NCBI GenBank assembly: GCA_947630435.1
Contig: CANRHO010000015.1
Coordinates: forward strand, 1 to 12,568
Source of the DNA: an uncultured Bacilli bacterium
GTDB taxonomy: Bacteria; Bacillota_I; Bacilli_A; RF39; UBA660
Direction: 5' to 3'
Length of the DNA: 12,568 nt
The notes below the pieces were generated by a model. That model was not told the origin of the DNA. It saw nothing but the letters and a program-made list of their open reading frames with translations, and made no database searches. The position numbers and the translations under genes are program-made. Positions 6,317-12,568 of this stretch are shown here, piece by piece. Position 1 is the first letter of the stretch; every line of letters begins with the position of its first letter.

Positions 6317-7498
6317 TTTTTCATCAATTATTTCTATAGCAGGTAAAGGATTACCTTCTATGTATTCCAAGGAAGCTCCTCCGCCTGTTGATATGTGTTC
6401 AAATTTTTGTTTATAACCAAAACGGATGGCTGCGGCAGCTGAATCACCACCACCTATTACAACACATGCTTTAGATTCCTTTAAAACTTCACACATCTTT
6501 TTTGTTCCGTACTCAAAGTTATGAAACTCCGATACTCCAACAGGACCATTCCAGAAAATTGTTTTAGCTCTTTTTATATATTTAGAAAATAACTCTATCG
6601 TTTTTGGTCCAATATCTAAAATCATTAAAGAGTCATAGACATTATCTAAAAAGCAATATTTTTTAACTTCACTATCTTTATAAGAATAACTTCCGTACCC
6701 ATCAACTGGTAATATTATTTTATTTGAATAATTATCTATAAGATATTTTGCGTGGTCAATACTTTGCTCATCATATAAAGATGCCTTCATATCAAAGCCT
6801 TTTGCAACTAGAAAAGTATTTGCAATACCGCCTCCCAATAAAACATAATCAGCTTTTTTTATTAGTTTATCAATAACCTTAATCTTATCATTCATTTTTG
6901 CCCCGCCAATTATAACAACATATGGTCTAGATGGTTTATTAAGTCTATCTCCTAACATTTTCAATTCTTTTTCAACAAGAAATCCAATTCCTGATGGTAT
7001 ATTGTTAGCTATTCCAACGTTTGACGCGTGAGATCTATGGCAAGTACCAAAGGCATCGTTTATATATATATCTGCTAAACTGGCCCAATATTTACCAAGC
7101 TCGTTATTATTAGAACTTTCGAGTTTATTTGGAAAATCTTCAAACCGGGTGTTTTGTACTAATATAACTTCTTTAGCTTTCATATCATTAATTGCTTTTT
7201 CGAGCACTGTTCCACGCGTTTTATCTATAAATTTTACTTTAATACCAAGTAATTTTGATAATCTATTTGCAACTGGACTTAAAGTATTTGTTATTTTATC
7301 TTCTTCGCTTTTTATTCTTCCTAGATGCGATAAGATAATAATTTTTGCATTATGATCCATTGCATACTTAATGGTCTTTAAACTTTCTTTTATTCTATTA
7401 TCATCTAATATTTTACCATCTTTTATCGGAACGTTTAAATCACATCTTATTATTACCTTTTTATTATTCAAATCATAATCTTCTATTGTCTTTTTCAT
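6314..7498 (-). CDS. pgk: Phosphoglycerate kinase
   Basis: Transfers phosphate from 1,3-bisphosphoglycerate to ADP, the first ATP-yielding step of glycolysis. The 394-aa protein has the usual length. N-domain substrate residues are seen in RCDLNVP (18-24), SHLGR (57-61), NTRFE (116-120) and DAFGTCHRSHAS (148-159). The nucleotide domain shows GGAKMNDKI (198-206), LGGGIANTFL (221-230), NGPVGVSE (317-324), GGGDSAAA (349-356) and the closing STGGGASLEYIEG (370-382). The start has GGAGG at 7507-7511, nine bases before the ATG. It is the first gene of a four-gene unit with the flippase-like protein, the glycosyltransferase and tpiA. It is unusual that gap does not lie directly upstream: a surface-protein gene separates them. 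I cannot identify a convincing promoter in the 53-base gap, so transcription could come partly from readthrough. Confidence 0.97.
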   Translation of the reverse strand: MKKTIEDYDLNNKKVIIRCDLNVPIKDGKILDDNRIKESLKTIKYAMDHNAKIIILSHLGRIKSEEDKITNTLSPVANRLSKLLGIKVKFIDKTRGTVLEKAINDMKAKEVILVQNTRFEDFPNKLESSNNNELGKYWASLADIYINDAFGTCHRSHASNVGIANNIPSGIGFLVEKELKMLGDRLNKPSRPYVVIIGGAKMNDKIKVIDKLIKKADYVLLGGGIANTFLVAKGFDMKASLYDEQSIDHAKYLIDNYSNKIILPVDGYGSYSYKDSEVKKYCFLDNVYDSLMILDIGPKTIELFSKYIKRAKTIFWNGPVGVSEFHNFEYGTKKMCEVLKESKACVVIGGGDSAAAAIRFGYKQKFEHISTGGGASLEYIEGNPLPAIEIIDEK

Positions 7499-7532
7499 TA
7501 GAAAAACCTCCAGATCATAGTATCATCTAATT

Positions 7533-7558
7533 AAAAATAGGAAGAAAATTCCTATTTT
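7533..7558 (-). terminator. Rho-independent terminator of the surface-protein gene
   Basis: AAAATAGGAA (minus strand, 7558-7549) pairs perfectly over 10 bp with TTCCTATTTT (7543-7534) around a TTTTC loop. The stop codon TAG is inside the 5' arm. The T run after the stem is short (TTTTTAATT), so some readthrough into pgk is possible. Confidence 0.75.
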
Positions 7559-8823
7559 ACAGTTACACTTACAGTAGCAGATACTCCATCTGCTGCTTTG
7601 GCAGTTATATATGTAACGCCAGATTTTAAAGCTCTTATTGTTCCGTTTGAAACACTTGCTACAGACGGATTAGAACTACTCCATGTTATCGTCTTATTCG
7701 TAGCATTGCTTGGTGAATAATTAACAGTTAAAGTTTTGCTTCCTCCTACATATAAAGTAAATGAATTTGGTGTTAAACTAATACTTTGTAATTTAATGTA
7801 GCTTGATTTAACTACCACGGTTCTTGTTTTAGATGCCCTATTCCCATACGTATCAACCGCAAAGTAAGTAATTCTATATGTTCCAGCAACCTGAGTATTA
7901 ACCGTTCCTTGTTTTGTTACCGATGATGTTATATCATTACCTCTTGCATCAACCGCTATAAAGCCAGGATCAACCCAAGCTTCGCCTACGTTGATAGTTA
8001 TGTAACTACTACCTCTTAAAGTAATGGTTGGAGGAGTTGTTATTTTCTTAGTAGTTGTTATTTTCGGCTTAGTTGTGTTTGAAGCGGTATTTGATTTTTT
8101 CGTGGTTTTTTTAATAGTGGTCGTGGTAGCTGATGCAACTACGGTTACTTTTCTTTTTTCGGTAGCTTTATTACCTTGTTTATCACTTACCGTATAAGTA
8201 ATTACATAAGATCCGATTTTACTTGTGTCAACGTTTCCCGATACAATTATCTTAGAAGTTATGTCTCCATCTATGTTATCCATGGCTTTTGCACCAGCAT
8301 CTTGATAATCAGAACCAAGATTTACCGTCAATTCTTTTTCACCAATTACCGTAATAACTGGTTTTTCAACATCCTTTTTTGTGGTTGAAGATTTAGTAGT
8401 CGTTACTTTAATATCACTTATATATCCGCTAGTGGTATATAAGTTTTTACATTTTATGAATGAAGCGTATTTTTCGGTATCAATTTTAGAAGCTAAAACG
8501 TATCCGTCACATATTTTAGCAGCCTTAACCTTGCTTGAATCAATTGATCCACCATTTTCAATTAATAAATCTTTTAAATCTATTTTTATCTCTTCACTTG
8601 TAAGCTCTATTTTCTTTTGAGATAAATAAGTAGGGGCTTCTTCAACCATTCTAGATTCAAGTTTTTGAAAATCCGAAGTGGTGTACTCTGGCTTTTTACT
8701 TCTTACTTTATTAACTATAATAAAAGTAATAACTATTACTATTATTAAAGATATAATAGCTAAAAGAATCATCCCCCTTGTTATTTGAAACTTCTTTTTT
8801 TCCTCTGTTTCATATTCATTCAT
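7552..8823 (-). CDS. Membrane-anchored surface protein with two DUF5011 domains and a Big2 domain
   Basis: A 423-aa protein with one N-terminal transmembrane anchor (about 18-38) flanked by basic residues. Residues 45-138 form an unnamed domain with two cysteines (Cys105, Cys125) that might form a disulfide outside. A Thr/Ser/Lys linker leads to a first Ig-like DUF5011 domain (about 154-229, with GSDYQDAGAKAMDN and GSYVITYTVSDKQGN). A longer Thr/Lys linker (232-263) leads to a second one (265-338, with GEAWVDPGFIAVDARGND and GTYRITYFAVDTYGNRAS). The C terminus (346-422) is a Big2 domain with TWSSSNPSVASVSNG. Such proteins act on the cell surface; the binding target is unknown. I prefer the ATG at 8823 over GTG at 8835, because the two GTG codons there are part of the ribosome binding site AAAGTGGTGA. 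It has its own promoter and terminator. Confidence 0.85.
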   Translation of the reverse strand: MNEYETEEKKKFQITRGMILLAIISLIIVIVITFIIVNKVRSKKPEYTTSDFQKLESRMVEEAPTYLSQKKIELTSEEIKIDLKDLLIENGGSIDSSKVKAAKICDGYVLASKIDTEKYASFIKCKNLYTTSGYISDIKVTTTKSSTTKKDVEKPVITVIGEKELTVNLGSDYQDAGAKAMDNIDGDITSKIIVSGNVDTSKIGSYVITYTVSDKQGNKATEKRKVTVVASATTTTIKKTTKKSNTASNTTKPKITTTKKITTPPTITLRGSSYITINVGEAWVDPGFIAVDARGNDITSSVTKQGTVNTQVAGTYRITYFAVDTYGNRASKTRTVVVKSSYIKLQSISLTPNSFTLYVGGSKTLTVNYSPSNATNKTITWSSSNPSVASVSNGTIRALKSGVTYITAKAADGVSATVSVTVK

Positions 8824-8828
8824 GTCAT

Positions 8829-8838
8829 TCACCACTTT
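8829..8838 (-). promoter_or_regulatory. Ribosome binding site that fixes the surface-protein gene start
   Basis: The minus strand reads AAAGTGGTGA, close to AAAGGAGGTGA, five bases before the ATG at 8823. This explains the in-frame GTG GTG codons as binding site and not as start. Confidence 0.6.
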
Positions 8839-8853
8839 CTATGCTATGTAATC

Positions 8854-8862
8854 ATTATAACA
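8854..8862 (-). promoter_or_regulatory. Extended -10 promoter of the surface-protein gene
   Basis: The minus strand reads TGTTATAAT, a perfect -10 with TGn extension, about 30 bases before the ATG at 8823. The -35 position falls in the T tract of the upstream gap terminator and is not a clear match. Confidence 0.55.
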
Positions 8863-8871
8863 CGATTACTT

Positions 8872-8898
8872 AAAAAAAACACTAGTGTTTTACCAGTG
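8872..8898 (-). terminator. Rho-independent terminator of gap
   Basis: CACTGGT (minus strand, 8898-8892) pairs with ACTAGTG (8886-8880), with one G-T pair, around an AAAAC loop, and eight T follow. It begins 3 bases after the gap stop codon. Confidence 0.85.
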
Positions 8899-8901
8899 CA
8901 T

Positions 8902-9909
8902 TTATTTACATACAAAATATTTAGCCGTTCTAACCATCTGAGCTGAATAACTCATCTCATTATCATACCATGCAACTACTTTAACTAACTGTTTTTTATC
9001 AACCTCAATAACGTTTGTTAAAAGCCCATCCACTAATGCTCCACAAGTTATACCTATGGTATCACTTGAAACAATTGGTTCTTCAGTATATTTTATGGTA
9101 TCACTTTGATTGTTTTTAAAAATTTCATTAATTTCATCTTTTGTAACATTACGTTTTAATTCTAAGGTAAGATCAATAACAGAACCGGTGGTAACTGGTA
9201 CACGCATTGCTGTACCATCTAATTTTCCTTTTAGTTCCGGAATAACAAGTCCAATCGCACTTGCTGCTCCCGTTGAAGCAGGAACAATGTTTGCAGCCGC
9301 AGCTCTTCCACGCCTTGACATGTGACCTTTTTTATGGGCAACATCTAAAGTTGCTTGATCGTTAGTATAAGCGTGAACCGTTGTCATAAAACCTTTTTCA
9401 ACTCCTATGTTATCACATAATAACTTCATTACAGGAGCAAGACAATTAGTTGTACAACTAGCAGCACTAATTACCTTCTCATAACCTGTTAACGTTTCAT
9501 GGTTAACGTTGTAAACGATAGTTTTAAGATCTCCTTTTGCCGGAGCAGATATTATAACTTTTTTTGCACCAGCTTCTATGTGACTACTTGCTTTTTCCAA
9601 GCTTGTAAAAAAACCAGTGCACTCAAAAACAACATCTATATCTAAACTTTTCCATGGTAAATTTACCGGATCAGATTCCTTATATACTCTTATTTTATCA
9701 TCGTTTATTATTATGTTTTCATCATCACTTGTTATTTCCTCGGTTTTATATCTTCTGTGAGACGTATCATATTTAAGTAAATACGCAAGTTGAGAAGGAT
9801 CGGTTAAATCATTTATCGCTATAATATCAAAATCAGGATCCTCCCTCATTATTCTAAATACTAATCTTCCAATTCTTCCAAATCCATTAATCGCAACTCT
9901 AATTTCCAT
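8902..9909 (-). CDS. gap: Glyceraldehyde-3-phosphate dehydrogenase, NAD-dependent
   Basis: Oxidises glyceraldehyde 3-phosphate to 1,3-bisphosphoglycerate with NAD+, feeding Pgk. At 335 aa it has the normal length. The Rossmann nucleotide site is INGFGRIGR (7-15), with Asp34 in AINDLTD, the residue that favours NAD+ over NADP+. The catalytic Cys152 lies in SAASCTTNCLAPV and His179 in TTVHAYTNDQ. GRAAAANIVPASTGAA (201-216) and RVPVTTGSVIDLTLE (236-250) line the phosphate site, and WYDNEMSYSAQM (314-325) is the family's C-terminal signature. The start has AGGAAGGTGATG upstream. The gene follows the nucleoside kinase by 35 bases with no terminator between them, but has its own extended -10 promoter and a strong terminator. 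It is thus transcribed apart from pgk, unlike the common gap-pgk-tpi order. Confidence 0.97.
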   Translation of the reverse strand: MEIRVAINGFGRIGRLVFRIMREDPDFDIIAINDLTDPSQLAYLLKYDTSHRRYKTEEITSDDENIIINDDKIRVYKESDPVNLPWKSLDIDVVFECTGFFTSLEKASSHIEAGAKKVIISAPAKGDLKTIVYNVNHETLTGYEKVISAASCTTNCLAPVMKLLCDNIGVEKGFMTTVHAYTNDQATLDVAHKKGHMSRRGRAAAANIVPASTGAASAIGLVIPELKGKLDGTAMRVPVTTGSVIDLTLELKRNVTKDEINEIFKNNQSDTIKYTEEPIVSSDTIGITCGALVDGLLTNVIEVDKKQLVKVVAWYDNEMSYSAQMVRTAKYFVCK

Positions 9910-9934
9910 TGAAACATCACCTTCCTATAATTAT

Positions 9935-9963
9935 ATTGTATCATTTATAAAACTTTAAAACAA
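9935..9963 (-). promoter_or_regulatory. Promoter of gap
   Basis: The minus strand has TTGTTT (9963-9958), a 17-base spacer, and TACAAT (9940-9935) preceded by TGA, an extended -10. The -35 lies inside the end of the upstream kinase gene. A possible alternative -10, TATAAT, lies five bases further downstream. Confidence 0.5.
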
Positions 9964-11603
9964 CTTCCACCTATAAATTCCCTTATAATGGAATCATCAG
10001 GAACATCTTCACTAGGTATTCCCAAAATAACCCTAAAAATATTTATTAGTCTTAACGCATCATCGTAGTTAGGATCGTCTTCGTCTACGGAAAAAAGAAG
10101 TGGTTCTGCATATGTTTTTAAAACACCAAGTTCATAAACTAAAGAAGTATTAAGAATTTCATCAGCTTCCTTACTATATGGCAAAATCGATTCCTCTTCA
10201 GTTTTCCTTACTTTTTTCCAAATTTTTAACGTGGTAGAGGCTGATGATCCCCTGGTTCTATTATCTCTTACTATTCTTCTTAATAACCTGTTATCCGTTG
10301 ATTTGAAAAGGTTATGATTATCAATATTTAACGGAGTTACTGGAGAGATAAATAATTTAAATTTATTTTTATCAGGAATCATCTCAGTTAATTTCTCGTT
10401 AAAGGCATGGATTCCTTCTACAATTAATATGCTTTTGTGTTTCATCTGAATTTTATTCTTATCATCATATTCTTGTTTACCTTCAATAAAATTAAACTTA
10501 GGTAATATAACTTCATTTCCATTTAATAATTCCAATACTTTTTTATTAAATTGATTAGTATCAAATGCTTCTATTTTTTCTAGTTCAGGTTTTCCTGTTT
10601 CATCTAAAACACGATCTTTAATATTAGTGTAAAAATCATCTACTGAAATTGGTATTGGATTATACCCCTTGCTTTTTAAAAATAGTGAAAGTTTTTTTGA
10701 TATGGTTGTTTTACCTGAAGATGAAGGCCCTGTTATTAAAACTATTTTAATGTCCTTATTTTTAGTAATATTATCAACTATCTTAAATAATTGATTATTA
10801 AAGATAGATTCTGAAATTCTAATAACATCACCGTATTTACCAGTAGAAATCGTATTATTTAATTCTACAGAAGTATTAATGTTAATATTTTCTAAATATT
10901 TAGCTTGAACATCTACATTTTCTATTAGTTTATTATTTTTATCAAAGTTTAACTTTTCATCCTCTTCAAATGTATAAGGAGGAAGCAACATAACTTTATT
11001 TTCTTTTAAATATTTAACATTAAACTTAGTTAAATAACTAGTATTACAAGGAAGAACTCCATAAAAATAATCTAAGGTATTATCAAGTTTATATAAACTT
11101 ATAGTAGAATTACTAATAAATCTAAGGGATTGTGCTTTATCCATTTGGTTTATTTTAGAAAAATAATCTATAGCATCAAACCTTGATACCATTATCTTAG
11201 TAATAGGTAACTTACCATCTACAAGCTCTTTCATCCTTATTTTTATTTTCTCAACGGTCACCTCAGATATTAAATTATTAGTAAGTATTTCACAATAAAC
11301 TCCCTTATCAACAAAATACATTAATTTTACGTCGGAATTTAAAACATCTTTTACGGCTTTAATGAATAAAAAGAATAACCCTCTTATGTACGTTCTACTT
11401 CCAAGGATGTTAAAAACATCATAAAAATCTACGTTGCAATTTTTAGTTATCTTACTATCCAAAGAAACCAATCTATTATTTATCGTTGCAACGATTATAT
11501 CGCTTTTAAAGTCATCTTTAAATTCATTAGATATCTCAAGTAAGGTTACGCCTTTTTCATATGTATGTTCTTGATTTTTATATTTAATTTTAATAGTTGC
11601 CAT
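9945..11603 (-). CDS. Nucleoside kinase: TGS and ThrRS-like N terminus fused to a uridine kinase/PRK domain
   Basis: A 552-aa multidomain kinase. Residues 1-63 are a TGS domain (YEKGVTLLEISNEF, IIVATINNRLV), as in threonyl-tRNA synthetase and RelA. Residues about 65-225 resemble the synthetase's second additional domain but keep no clear editing-site motif that I can see. Residues about 285-500 are a phosphoribulokinase/uridine kinase domain: Walker A GPSSSGKTT (292-300), SVDDFYTN (320-327) for the substrate, VEGIHAFNE (395-403), and an Arg-rich RLLRRIVRDNRTRG (439-452) in the lid region. The family is usually annotated as uridine kinase-like or nucleoside kinase; the true substrate is not settled by sequence. 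The start has AAAGGGTGAT upstream. It is transcribed divergently from clpP and has no terminator before gap, so some gap mRNA may start here. Confidence 0.88.
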   Translation of the reverse strand: MATIKIKYKNQEHTYEKGVTLLEISNEFKDDFKSDIIVATINNRLVSLDSKITKNCNVDFYDVFNILGSRTYIRGLFFLFIKAVKDVLNSDVKLMYFVDKGVYCEILTNNLISEVTVEKIKIRMKELVDGKLPITKIMVSRFDAIDYFSKINQMDKAQSLRFISNSTISLYKLDNTLDYFYGVLPCNTSYLTKFNVKYLKENKVMLLPPYTFEEDEKLNFDKNNKLIENVDVQAKYLENININTSVELNNTISTGKYGDVIRISESIFNNQLFKIVDNITKNKDIKIVLITGPSSSGKTTISKKLSLFLKSKGYNPIPISVDDFYTNIKDRVLDETGKPELEKIEAFDTNQFNKKVLELLNGNEVILPKFNFIEGKQEYDDKNKIQMKHKSILIVEGIHAFNEKLTEMIPDKNKFKLFISPVTPLNIDNHNLFKSTDNRLLRRIVRDNRTRGSSASTTLKIWKKVRKTEEESILPYSKEADEILNTSLVYELGVLKTYAEPLLFSVDEDDPNYDDALRLINIFRVILGIPSEDVPDDSIIREFIGGSCFKVL

Positions 11604-11628
11604 AATATCACCCTTTTATTCTAATAAT

Positions 11629-11657
11629 ATTCTATCAAAAATGTGGAAAAAAGTCAC
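11629..11657 (-). promoter_or_regulatory. Promoter of the nucleoside kinase gene
   Basis: The minus strand has GTGACT (11657-11652, four of six matches to TTGACA), a 17-base spacer, and TAGAAT (11634-11629) preceded by TGA, an extended -10. It lies about 25 bases before the start codon. Confidence 0.6.
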
Positions 11658-11665
11658 AACATTTT
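11638..11665. promoter_or_regulatory. Inverted repeat in the kinase-clpP divergent region
   Basis: AAAATGT (11638-11644) and ACATTTT (11659-11665) form a 7-bp inverted repeat with a 14-base centre that includes the -35 of the kinase promoter. It could be an operator or just an AT-rich coincidence. It does not match the CtsR or HrcA (CIRCE) consensus. Confidence 0.2.
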
Positions 11666-11715
11666 AATAATAAATACAAATATACTATACATAATATTAT
11701 TAGGGTGAAAAAAAT

Positions 11716-12279
11716 ATGAATTTAATTCCAAGTGTTATTGAAAAAACTCATAACGGAGAAAGGGTATATGATATATACTCTAGACTACTTAAAGATAGAA
11801 TAATTTTCATTGGTGGGGAAATAGATGATGAACTTGCTAATTCTATAATAAGTGAATTATTATTTTTAGATTCCAAATCAAATGATGAAATAAGTATTTA
11901 CATAAATAGTCCTGGGGGAAGTATAACAGCGGGAATGGCTATTTACGATACAATGAACTACGTTAAAAGTAAAGTAACAACAATATGCATAGGAATAGCA
12001 GCATCAATGGCATCTTTACTTCTTGCAAGTGGTGATAAAAGATACATCCTACCTAATAGTGAAGTAATGATTCACCAACCATTAGGAGGAGTAAATGGGC
12101 AAGCTACCGAAATAAAAATAGTAGCAGATAGAATAATTTATTTAAGAAATAAATTAAATAAAATACTCTCAGAAAAAACAAATCAAGATATAAAAAAAAT
12201 AGAAAAAGATACCGAAAGAGATCATTATTTAACCGCTAAAGAAGCTTTAGAATATGGTTTAGTTGATAAAATATTATAA
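11716..12279 (+). CDS. clpP: ATP-dependent Clp protease proteolytic subunit
   Basis: Serine protease barrel that degrades unfolded or tagged proteins together with ClpX/ClpC-type ATPases. The 187-aa product is close to the family's usual 190-200. The catalytic triad is visible: Ser97 in GIAASMASLLLASG, His120 in VMIHQPLGG, and Asp169 in TERDHYLTAKEA. INSPGGS (64-70) is the oxyanion-loop motif, and the N terminus (IPSVIEKTHNGERVYDIYSRLLKD without a long propeptide) fits the pore loop. AGGGTGA stands 8 bases upstream of the ATG. No CtsR or CIRCE operator was recognised in the 112-base upstream region, and no good -35/-10 pair either; TATACT at 11681-11686 is the best -10. It is monocistronic, ending at a strong terminator. 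Confidence 0.96.
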   Translation: MNLIPSVIEKTHNGERVYDIYSRLLKDRIIFIGGEIDDELANSIISELLFLDSKSNDEISIYINSPGGSITAGMAIYDTMNYVKSKVTTICIGIAASMASLLLASGDKRYILPNSEVMIHQPLGGVNGQATEIKIVADRIIYLRNKLNKILSEKTNQDIKKIEKDTERDHYLTAKEALEYGLVDKIL

Positions 12280-12307
12280 AAAGAATAACTTACACGTTAT
12301 TCTTTTT
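12278..12307. terminator. Bidirectional terminator between clpP and the right-edge gene
   Basis: AAAAAGAATAAC (12278-12289) and GTTATTCTTTTT (12296-12307) pair perfectly over 12 bp around a TTACAC loop. The A and T tracts at the base give a U run on both strands, so it can serve both convergent genes. It contains the ends of both coding regions. Confidence 0.85.
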
Positions 12308-12568
12308 ACTTGTTTTTTTATAAATAATATATCCAATTACTCCTAATATTATTAGTACTAATATTATCAATTTAAAGTTTACTTTATTTACTTTTTTATT
12401 GTTTTCTATCATTTTAGTATCAGTTTTTACATTATCTACTTTTTTAGTTGTTAGTACATAATCACTTAAACCATTTATGTAGAAATTTAACTTATTATCT
12501 TTAATACTTATGTTTTGACCAATAAGTGTTAATTTACCTTCGTTATATTTATATATCATTATGTTTTT
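12290..12568 (-). CDS. C-terminal end of a membrane-anchored surface protein (cut by the window edge)
   Basis: The reading frame is open to the right edge; an ATG at 12559 is internal to it and no ribosome binding site can be seen, so this is most likely the tail of a larger protein. The first part, YKYNEGKLTLIGQNISIKDN followed by NFYINGLSDYVLTTK, resembles the repeated C-terminal beta-strand module of Bacillota cell-surface proteins (ending in a SDYVLT-type strand). A polar Lys/Asn/Asp linker follows, then a transmembrane helix (FKLIILVLIILGVIGYIIY) and a basic tail KKTSKKNNV, giving an anchor with the tail in the cytoplasm. There is no LPxTG sorting signal before the helix. Function of the missing N-terminal part cannot be judged. 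Confidence 0.65.
   Translation of the reverse strand, partial: KNIMIYKYNEGKLTLIGQNISIKDNKLNFYINGLSDYVLTTKKVDNVKTDTKMIENNKKVNKVNFKLIILVLIILGVIGYIIYKKTSKKNNV

Noticed and set aside
6307..6327. TTG at 6327 or ATG at 6324 as start of the flippase-like protein
   Set aside because: Both overlap the end of pgk without a good ribosome binding site, while the ATG at 6306 has AGGTG at ideal distance and gives a normal membrane N terminus.
7517..7525. TGATACTAT as an extended -10 promoter for pgk
   Set aside because: The transcript would start inside the GGAGG ribosome binding site, leaving about 12 bases of leader, and the -35 would lie in the upstream terminator hairpin. It cannot be excluded but is not convincing.
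8824..8835. GTG start at 8835 for the surface protein
   Set aside because: The GTG codons form part of the ribosome binding site for the ATG at 8823, and no other site precedes them.
1..12568. CRISPR arrays, insertion sequences, tRNA or rRNA genes, riboswitches
   Set aside because: I found no regularly spaced repeats, transposase-like proteins, cloverleaf-type sequences or known leader structures; intergenic gaps are all under 200 bases.

Overview
The window reads as a chromosomal segment of a low-GC, Gram-positive, spore-lineage Bacillota (Bacilli). The evidence is a full-length Spo0A, AT-rich DNA, strong AGGAGG-type ribosome binding sites and Bacillus-type gene families. The style (TGS-containing nucleoside kinase, DUF5011/Big2 surface protein, glycolytic genes) recalls uncultured gut Bacilli of the RF39/Tenericutes-like kind, but that placement is inference. 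Two genes end in TGA and tryptophan is TGG, so the standard bacterial code applies and not the Mycoplasma code.

Layout. (1) 191-1089, plus strand: a YhcG/DUF1016 PDDEXK nuclease gene, split by a frameshift exactly at a tandem TATAA pentamer repeat. (2) 1118-1789, minus: a Bax inhibitor-1 family membrane protein, sharing a bidirectional terminator with the nuclease gene. (3) 1863-2669, minus: spo0A, with a perfect 0A box in its upstream region. (4) 2785-3273, minus: an unrecognised 162-aa charged protein with its own promoter and terminator. (5) 3367-7498, minus: a tightly packed operon pgk - flippase-like membrane protein - GT4 glycosyltransferase - tpiA, where two lipid/envelope genes sit between two glycolytic genes and three of the genes are joined by overlaps. 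(6) 7552-8823, minus: a membrane-anchored surface protein with two DUF5011 domains and one Big2 domain. (7) 8902-9909, minus: gap (GAPDH). (8) 9945-11603, minus: a TGS-domain nucleoside (uridine-like) kinase. (9) 11716-12279, plus: clpP, divergent from the kinase. (10) 12290 to the right edge, minus: the C-terminal end of another membrane-anchored surface protein, convergent with clpP across a perfect 12-bp terminator hairpin.

The biochemical core is triose-phosphate glycolysis (Gap, Pgk, TpiA), mixed with genes for membrane glycolipid synthesis and cell-surface proteins. Gene boundaries are marked by compact rho-independent terminators, several of which begin inside the stop codon. Six of the upstream regions contain an extended -10 (TGn plus -10 hexamer) with a weak -35. 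The nearest things to a new observation are the broken, possibly phase-variable nuclease (a one-unit loss of the repeat restores the exact family spacing between the catalytic Asp and the ExK motif), the presence of 0A boxes upstream of both spo0A and the nuclease, and a triosephosphate isomerase whose GHSERR signature has become GHFERR. No mobile element, tRNA, rRNA, CRISPR array or riboswitch was recognised.
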